Shown: positions 58,185-64,000 of the stretch, in pieces | How the letters are laid out: each line of letters opens with the position of its first letter | Numbering within the stretch: the first letter of the stretch is position 1 | DNA from: Clarireedia homoeocarpa | Taxonomy: Eukaryota; Ascomycota; Leotiomycetes; Helotiales; Rutstroemiaceae | Assembly (NCBI GenBank): GCA_001465935.1 | Contig: LNKV01000014.1 | Coordinates: forward strand, 124,001 to 188,000 | Length of the DNA: 64,000 nucleotides | Direction of reading: 5' to 3' | Notes under the pieces: generated by a model | Seen by the model: only the letters and a program-made list of their open reading frames with translations | Told to the model about the DNA's origin: nothing | Databases searched by the model: none | Program-made: the position numbers and the translations under genes

Positions 58185-59906
58185 ATTGACGATTGATGGG
58201 GTGGGGTGGGGAGGGGTTTAGGGGAGGGGAGTGAAATATGTTATGTTATGAGGGATGAGATTATGATTATACATACAGAGGCTATGATGGAGAGAGATAA
58301 GTAGAAAGTGTCGGATATTGTCTGTATTTTTTCTGTGGTTGCTTCCAGTTGTGGTATTGATAGTGGTTTTTTGTTTTACGCTTCGCTTCGTAAACTTGTC
58401 TTAGTTTTAAGTTGCAGTGTTTACTTTATTTTACTTTACTTTATTTTACTTGATTAATCGATCGCTATGGTAGTAGTGATGTAAATGTTGATATCGATGC
58501 GTTTTGTTTCGTGCCCGGAAAGCTTGGAAGGGTTGTGTATATAGGATTTGATGCACCGAGCTCATTATTGTCATAAGACCAAACATCATGATGTCTAGTT
58601 GATGAATAAATAAAATCTACCACGACAAGCGAGCAAGTAAGTCTCTTGTGCCTACAGTACTAGTAGTATGTACTAGCTCCCATTCATTCATTCATTAATT
58701 CACGTCGCTGAATAAATAAATAAATAAATAAATAAATAGCTCTAGTATTCTCTCTCGCTCGCGTCTGAGTACAGTAGTCAGTCATCCTAGCCAGGCAGGA
58801 ACCGGCACTCCCATCCCATCCCAGAGCAGCACCCCCAAGGCCGGGCGGGGATCTAGAACTAATCTTCTTCTTCTTCTTCTTCATCCGTAACTGTACTGTA
58901 GCAGAAAGAGAAAGAGAAAGAGAAAGAGAAAGAGAAAGAGAAAGAGAAAGAGAAAGAGAAAGAGAAAGAGAAAGAGAAAGAGAAAGGCGCCGCCTGACTA
59001 AATAAATAAATGGCAGCAGCGCCACGGCACGGCACGGCACGGCAGACAGAAGGAAACTAAAGCTTTCTAATAGCAACAACAGCGAGATAGATAGATAGAT
59101 AACTTAGATGGCTGACTGCAAACTAAACTAGTTAAGTTAAGTTAGCTTAGTCGTCTGATAAATGCATGCATGCATGCGATGGGGGATTTACATATTTGAT
59201 TTCTTCATGCGCTGGCGTGCGATGATGAATGAATGAATGAATGGGTCTTACTTGTGTAGTCTTAGTACTGTATGACGGATGGATATTACAGTAGTGCATA
59301 CGCCGAGGACAATACTCGTGCTAAGGCCTAAGGACGGCATTCTGCACTGGGGTATGTATGTATGTATACATGGTGCCGATCGTAAGTGAGTCTGTTGAAT
59401 TATATTCATATTACTCTCTTTATTCCTTGAATTCCAACTTCTGATCGACTTGATCAAAGCTGTCTATCTATCTGTCTATCTATTTGATTATCTATTTGTA
59501 TATTATTTAGTAATCTATCTGTTCATTATGCAACTAACTCTATCAGCAAGCAGTAAATAGCAAGCCAGGGAGCAAGCAAGCAAATAAGGTATTTCCTCCT
59601 CCTTCAATATCTATATTCTCATCAATATCTACACCTCGCTAGAACCCCACCCTCAAAAGAAGTATAACGGAGAATAAAAAGCATCGTATGCAATATCTCA
59701 TCCTGTCTGTCATATGCTGTCCCACTTGGTGTGAACTACCCAGCCAGCTAACCACCCCCCAGCCACCAACCAACGTAAAAGCTCGTCAGCTAAAATTATA
59801 AAACTCCCGCTAAAACCAAAAAGTCACCTTCTTCGTCTACCTCTCCAAACCTCATCATCTACTTCTCCGATACCTATGCAAACACAAAAAAATATACAAC
59901 CTCACC
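58185..59906. repeat. Intergenic microsatellite cluster
   Basis: 1.7 kb between convergent genes. It holds TTTAC/TTTAT repeats (about 58425-58450), AAAT (about 58710-58738), CTT (58864-58881), a GAGAAA run (58903-58986), GGCAC (about 59025-59042), GATA (about 59085-59100), TTAAG (about 59130-59145), GCAT (about 59163-59177), GAAT (about 59225-59240), ATGT (about 59350-59365) and CTAT (about 59460-59480). The 131-codon minus frame here (58684-59079) only translates the GAGAAA run. Confidence 0.85.
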
Positions 59907-62900
59907 CTACATGCCCGTAAAAGCCCTCCTAGGCGGTTTCCCCACTGTCGGTAAATCCCCCCTCTCCCGCGCCGTATCCCTCTGCACCGCCTGCGGACTC
60001 ACAATCCCCGTACGTGGATCCATCCTCTGGTTACTATGTAAACCCCTCATACCAATCCCATCCGTCGTGCCGCTTCTCGTCCTCGTATGGCCATGTCCTG
60101 AAGCTTGACCTGAAGCCAGAACATCCTTTTCAGCATTTTGTCCCCAGTTAGCCGTGCTTTGCCCGGAATTTTCGGGAATATCGGGCATATCGCTTGAATG
60201 TAATCCCCTGTGACCCGATTCGAGGTCGTCAAGATTTGTGTCGGCGTGTTCTTCGCTGGATAGCTTGGAGCGGCCGCGGAAGAAGCGATTTCGATGAGTG
60301 CGACCGCTGTTGCCGGATGTGATTCTTCCTAAACTATCACGAGTCGATTGTCTGGCGAGACTTCCTCCATCGTCGCTTCGTAGGTCATGACTAGTACGTG
60401 GGTTGGGTGATGAAGATGTGACAGTCATGTCTGGAACTTTGGGCTTGACACGATCTTCAAAGACATCACCGAATTCCATTCCAGATGACATGCCTTGCAT
60501 ACCAAGAGAGAAGTCGACACGTTTGTTCATAGCAGAAAGAGACTCGCCTCGGCGACGGCTAGTGGAGGTAGAGCCACGATGACGTAAAATCGATGGATTG
60601 TGTTGAAGTGGTGGTTGCGGACCGGTTTGTGGTTCGTATTCACCTACCGGGCCATTTTCGCGTGCAAGAGAGCCAGATTGTGGACCAGGGCCAGACTGTG
60701 GTGCATCGGTGGAAGGTTGATATGGTGGTGGATAGGCACCATTGAGATACACGGGATTTTCTTGAGCAAAACCAGCAAGACGTTGGCGTGGACCTTCAAT
60801 GCCCAGATCTTCCATGGCACAAATCATAGCAATGATGAATTTGTTTCGACGTTGAAGACGAAGAAGTTCATTTTGCCAACTCGACTTGTAGAAGAATACA
60901 ACATTGAATGTGATGGAATGGTTCTCATAGATAGTGGTGACTTCGGTAAGAATTTTGCCTTGGTATTCGCGCTTTTCGGCTTGGACAAATTTGACAAGTT
61001 GTTCTCGAAGTGCCTCTAGTTGATGAATGGTGGTACCAAATTTGACAGTGATCGGAACGGCTTCAGCAAGACCACCCGATCTGCGTTGATTAAGAATGAA
61101 CAAGGTATTTAGATAACTGTTTGGTGCTTGCACCACATGTCCTTCCATCTTCTTGAACTCGGTGTAAAGTAGGGAGATTTCCTTGACAAAATAATCATCC
61201 CCAGTTAGTTTGGATCCGGTATTACCGTAAATCGTAACTCTGTCCCCAACATCAAAGGGATGCTTGACAAAGACGAAGATAACTGATTGCAGGAATTCCT
61301 GAGCAGTGGCGGAGAAGAGCCAAGAAAGAGCTAATACAGCCGATCCAGCAGATGTCAATACGCCTGAAGCGGAAGTCGAGATTAAGGAGATGAAAACCAG
61401 GATCGTGATGACCGTAACGATGAAAATAAAGACATCATCTAATTTCGAGACAACGGAATCTAAATCCTTGAGCGAGGCGGTAATAGCCTTACGTTCGCGA
61501 CCAATTTCAACACAAACAGTTTCGAGTTCCTCCATGGAAATATCACCATTCAAATCCTTGTCGAACATGGCAAAGGCGGCCTCCGCTTCTTCCTCGTTAT
61601 CGAATGCTTGAGTAAGATCCTCGGCTAAAATTGTTTCCATGTCGTCATGAACAAATGTTCTGTAAAGACGCCTAGCAAGTACCTGAGACCCGTTGTTTGT
61701 GCTGAGGAGCTGGAGAATACTAGATATCACTTAGCATTGATTTTTTTTTTTTCTTTCTTTCACAACTCAGTCAGACTCACACTTGGTGTGGATGGGTACT
61801 CGAAGTCACAGTTTTGCCCGTGAAGTCACCCGCCACTTTACCTGCTACATCTCCCATCTTGTTCAGAACGTTTCGTGCATTCTTTTGAGCTCGGTTGACA
61901 TAGACCATCGGCGTGCGAGCGCCAGAAGTACCACCATTCGCCCCGTGGCTAGGCAATTCGAACTCCGAGTCCTGCGCTTGGATCTTTTCTTTCGAATATT
62001 TGTACAGCTTAACCAAACTCTGAATTTGGAACTTGTTAATCTCAATTCTGTCGGCATATGTTCGTAGATGGAAACTGATGGCGATGAGTTGAATGATGAT
62101 TTTTTCGACGAAATTCAAGGTTAATCCAACGAATAGAGATATAATAATCTTGTTTAGAATAATTTCCCATTCGCGGGTGGTTTTGTTGCCATCCAAATGA
62201 TGGTTTTTCATCGTTGGAAGGAATGAGATTTCGATAGCTAGACCCCAGAAGAAAAGGGTTGCCGGGACTTCAAGAGCCTTACCCAAATCTCTCCATTTCT
62301 TGCTGTTGTTGGTAAATAAACTAGAGATAAGACCCATAGGATACGGAATCATTTTGGCGATAATCTTGAAAGACACTACATTAGCTAAAAAAAAGACTTT
62401 GTCAGCCCAAGGATTGTGATAACTTACACGCGCGAGCCATAGTGTCAACCAGACAATCTCTAACCAGATCCCGAACCAGAAAAGCCTGACTCCTCCCACC
62501 GTGGTTCCCTTGAAGACGAAAAGTCCCAGCATAAGTGGAATAAGTAGTAGTAGCGTGAACGGGGTGATATAAAAGAAATATCTGACCAGAAAACTGGATT
62601 GATGAATTTTCTTAAAGATCCTCGCCAGCTTTGTCGCAGGGTGAGCTGGAGGTTTGTATATCTTGTTCTTCTCATGTATAGGCGTAGTATTGACATCGAA
62701 ATCGTCAACCGGTTCGCCCCCACCTCCTCTGGACCTCGATCTCATGACCGACCTGGACCTCCTCATGCTATTTGCATCACCGGTTCGGTCCGCATTTGAC
62801 ACCACCCGTTCCACTCGAAGCATTTCAAGGTCATCGTCAAGTCGGCGCGACTGTTCCCTCTGTGCTGCTGTCGACATGGGTGAGTGATCTCTCTTGCTCA

Positions 62901-63105
62901 AATATTCCGGGTCATTGGTGAAGCTGGTAGCCGCATGTAAGTGGATGTTGTCGAAATGACGTTCGTCAATGTGTTCCCCTCGCAGCGTTCCATCCTCATC
63001 CGACGAATGGCGCTCCTTTTCTAATTCCTGGTGGTTGTTCATCGCAGGATCTGGCGCAAAAGCCGGGAAAGAGAATTGCTCTTTCTCATGAATGGGAGTC
63101 GACAT
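59907..63105 (-). CDS. EF-hand mechanosensitive channel of MscS type (Msy1/Msy2-like)
   Basis: Three exons: 62428-63105, 61781-62364 and 59907-61719, giving 1024 residues. The 63-nt intron 62365-62427 has no stop and stays in frame, but GTAAGT and the homology-like text WLAR/IIAKMIPY show it is an intron. The N-terminus is disordered with an Arg-Ser run. Four membrane segments follow (YFFYITPFTLLLLIPLMLGL, LFWFGIWLEIVWLTLWLA and others). An EF-hand comes next (MFDKDLNGDISMEELE), then the MscS pore and beta domain (ALSWLFSATAQEFLQSVIFV, HPFDVGDRVTIYG, VVQAPNSYLNTLFILNQRRS). The C-terminal third is disordered. Fission yeast Msy1/Msy2 are ER channels that tune calcium after hypo-osmotic shock; calcium control through the EF-hand is inferred. 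Confidence 0.94.
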
Positions 63106-64000
63106 GGTCTTTTGTAAAGCCGGTGGAAGGCTCTGAAACCCAAAGGGGATGTCTCACTTTTAGTAGTATGAGATGGGGGGGGGGGGGGGGGTCGAGATCT
63201 GTTTGTGCAAAACTGGGTCCAATGATCAACCCCCACGATACGATTTGAGATAAAGTTGATGGAGCACCAGCCAGCTTTCGGCTTCGTGGGAGATGTTGAC
63301 TTGATATGATGTGATAGTCAGGGAAAGACAGACAGTTGATTGGTAGTGATTTTCCTAATCAATTGAAACCGCGAAGCATGTAAAGGGTATTTCTCACAGT
63401 CGATCAGTTTAGTTTGACGATGGTGAAAGGTCTCGACTGGGACGAGAAATCTGGGGAACGAGAATAAAACAAGTGGAAGAAAAGATGACACGCAAATGGT
63501 GGGTATGGGTATAGATCCAAACGAGAGTGAGAGGGTGGAGGGTGGAGCGTCGAGCGTCGAGAAAGAGAGGAGAAAAGAAGTGGAGGAGATGGAAATGTAA
63601 ATATTTCATTTTACAGGAAGAGGAAGCTGATTGACTGCATCGATTTGATAGATTGCCCGAGCTGCCGTCTGGTCTTCTTGGCTGCTCATGGATCCGGTGT
63701 TTGGTCTCTTGGCATTCTGGCATTGGGAAGCTTGTTAGGTGAAATTCGAATGGGAGGCCAAAAATATCCCCGAGAACTAAACGATGATTGGCTGGCTGAT
63801 GGGACGGTAATGGATGGGATCGTGCAAATTACTTGTAGATGTTTCCCCTGCGTTATCTGTCCTACGCGGCACTTATTTCTCCCGTTGCATTGCATCTGGC
63901 TTCACGTGTTCACATGTGAGTACTGTCTTCACGTGTTCACATGTGAGTACCGTCTTCAATTGGTATATTCCTTCCTTGACATGAATCCCTTCCTTTCCCC
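63106..64000. other. Intergenic upstream of the MscS channel gene
   Basis: About 900 bp. It contains a 17-base G run (63175-63191) close to the start codon. At the edge of the window, two 24-bp direct copies beginning CTTCACGTGTTCACATG occur at 63900 and 63927. Minus-strand frames of about 70-104 codons here have no features. Confidence 0.55.

Noticed and set aside
58684..59079. 131-codon minus frame with a long Ser-Leu run
   Set aside because: It is a translation of the GAGAAA microsatellite.

Overview
This window looks like nuclear DNA of a filamentous ascomycete. Genes are intron-rich, with short introns (about 45-160 nt) that carry GTAAGT-like donors and CTAAC/CTGAC branch sites. Several families are typical of filamentous fungi: a cellobiose dehydrogenase and a GH45 endoglucanase, each ending in a fungal CBM1, an SRPK-like kinase, and a decayed highly reducing polyketide synthase. 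The style of the proteins suggests a leotiomycete, probably a Sclerotiniaceae (Botrytis/Sclerotinia) relative; that is an inference from memory of the families, not a search result. All gene models are my own splice-site reading, checked for phase exon by exon.

Layout. 0-8 kb: partial RNA exonuclease Rnh70/Rex1 (-), a Mis18-type centromere protein with a long AT-hook tail (+), a SET/MYND methyltransferase-like gene (-) and a mitochondrial-type two-RRM protein whose start codon is split by an intron (+). 8-18.3 kb: peroxisomal import receptor Pex5 (+), succinate dehydrogenase flavoprotein (-), and a 17-exon cellobiose dehydrogenase with CBM1 (+). 19.9-29.3 kb: PX/PXB lipid-binding protein (-), an orphan coiled-coil membrane protein (-), the rRNA-processing protein Cgr1 (-), the mitochondrial ornithine carrier (+) and a TspO/MBR protein (-). 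30.8-45.3 kb: Ars2/Serrate (+), alpha-tubulin (+), an SRPK-like kinase lacking its hinge-to-catalytic-loop segment (+), a MITE-like element, CCT4 (-), proteasome ATPase Rpt1 (+) and a sugar transporter (+). 45.5-52.2 kb: tRNA-Tyr(GUA) with an intron, a GRF zinc-finger protein (+), an F-box-like hypothetical (+), a GH45 endoglucanase with CBM1 (+) and a RidA/Mmf1 protein with a 14-nt microexon (-). 52.7-54.3 kb: a decayed highly reducing PKS C-terminus (ER-KR-ACP, -). 55.7-64 kb: an NTF2-like protein with near-identical 65-residue repeats (+), a microsatellite-dense gap, and an EF-hand MscS-type channel (-).

Most genes are housekeeping (proteostasis: CCT4, Rpt1; RNA: Rnh70, Ars2, Cgr1; mitochondria and peroxisome: Sdh1, Ort1, RidA, Pex5), arranged as divergent or convergent pairs with no operon logic. 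The accessory content is the two secreted cellulose-active enzymes, the transporter, the broken kinase, the MITE and the PKS relic. No self-contained novel system was found. The most informative oddities are the PKS relic, the internally deleted kinase that still splices in frame, the AT-hook Mis18 and the expanding 195-bp coding repeats.
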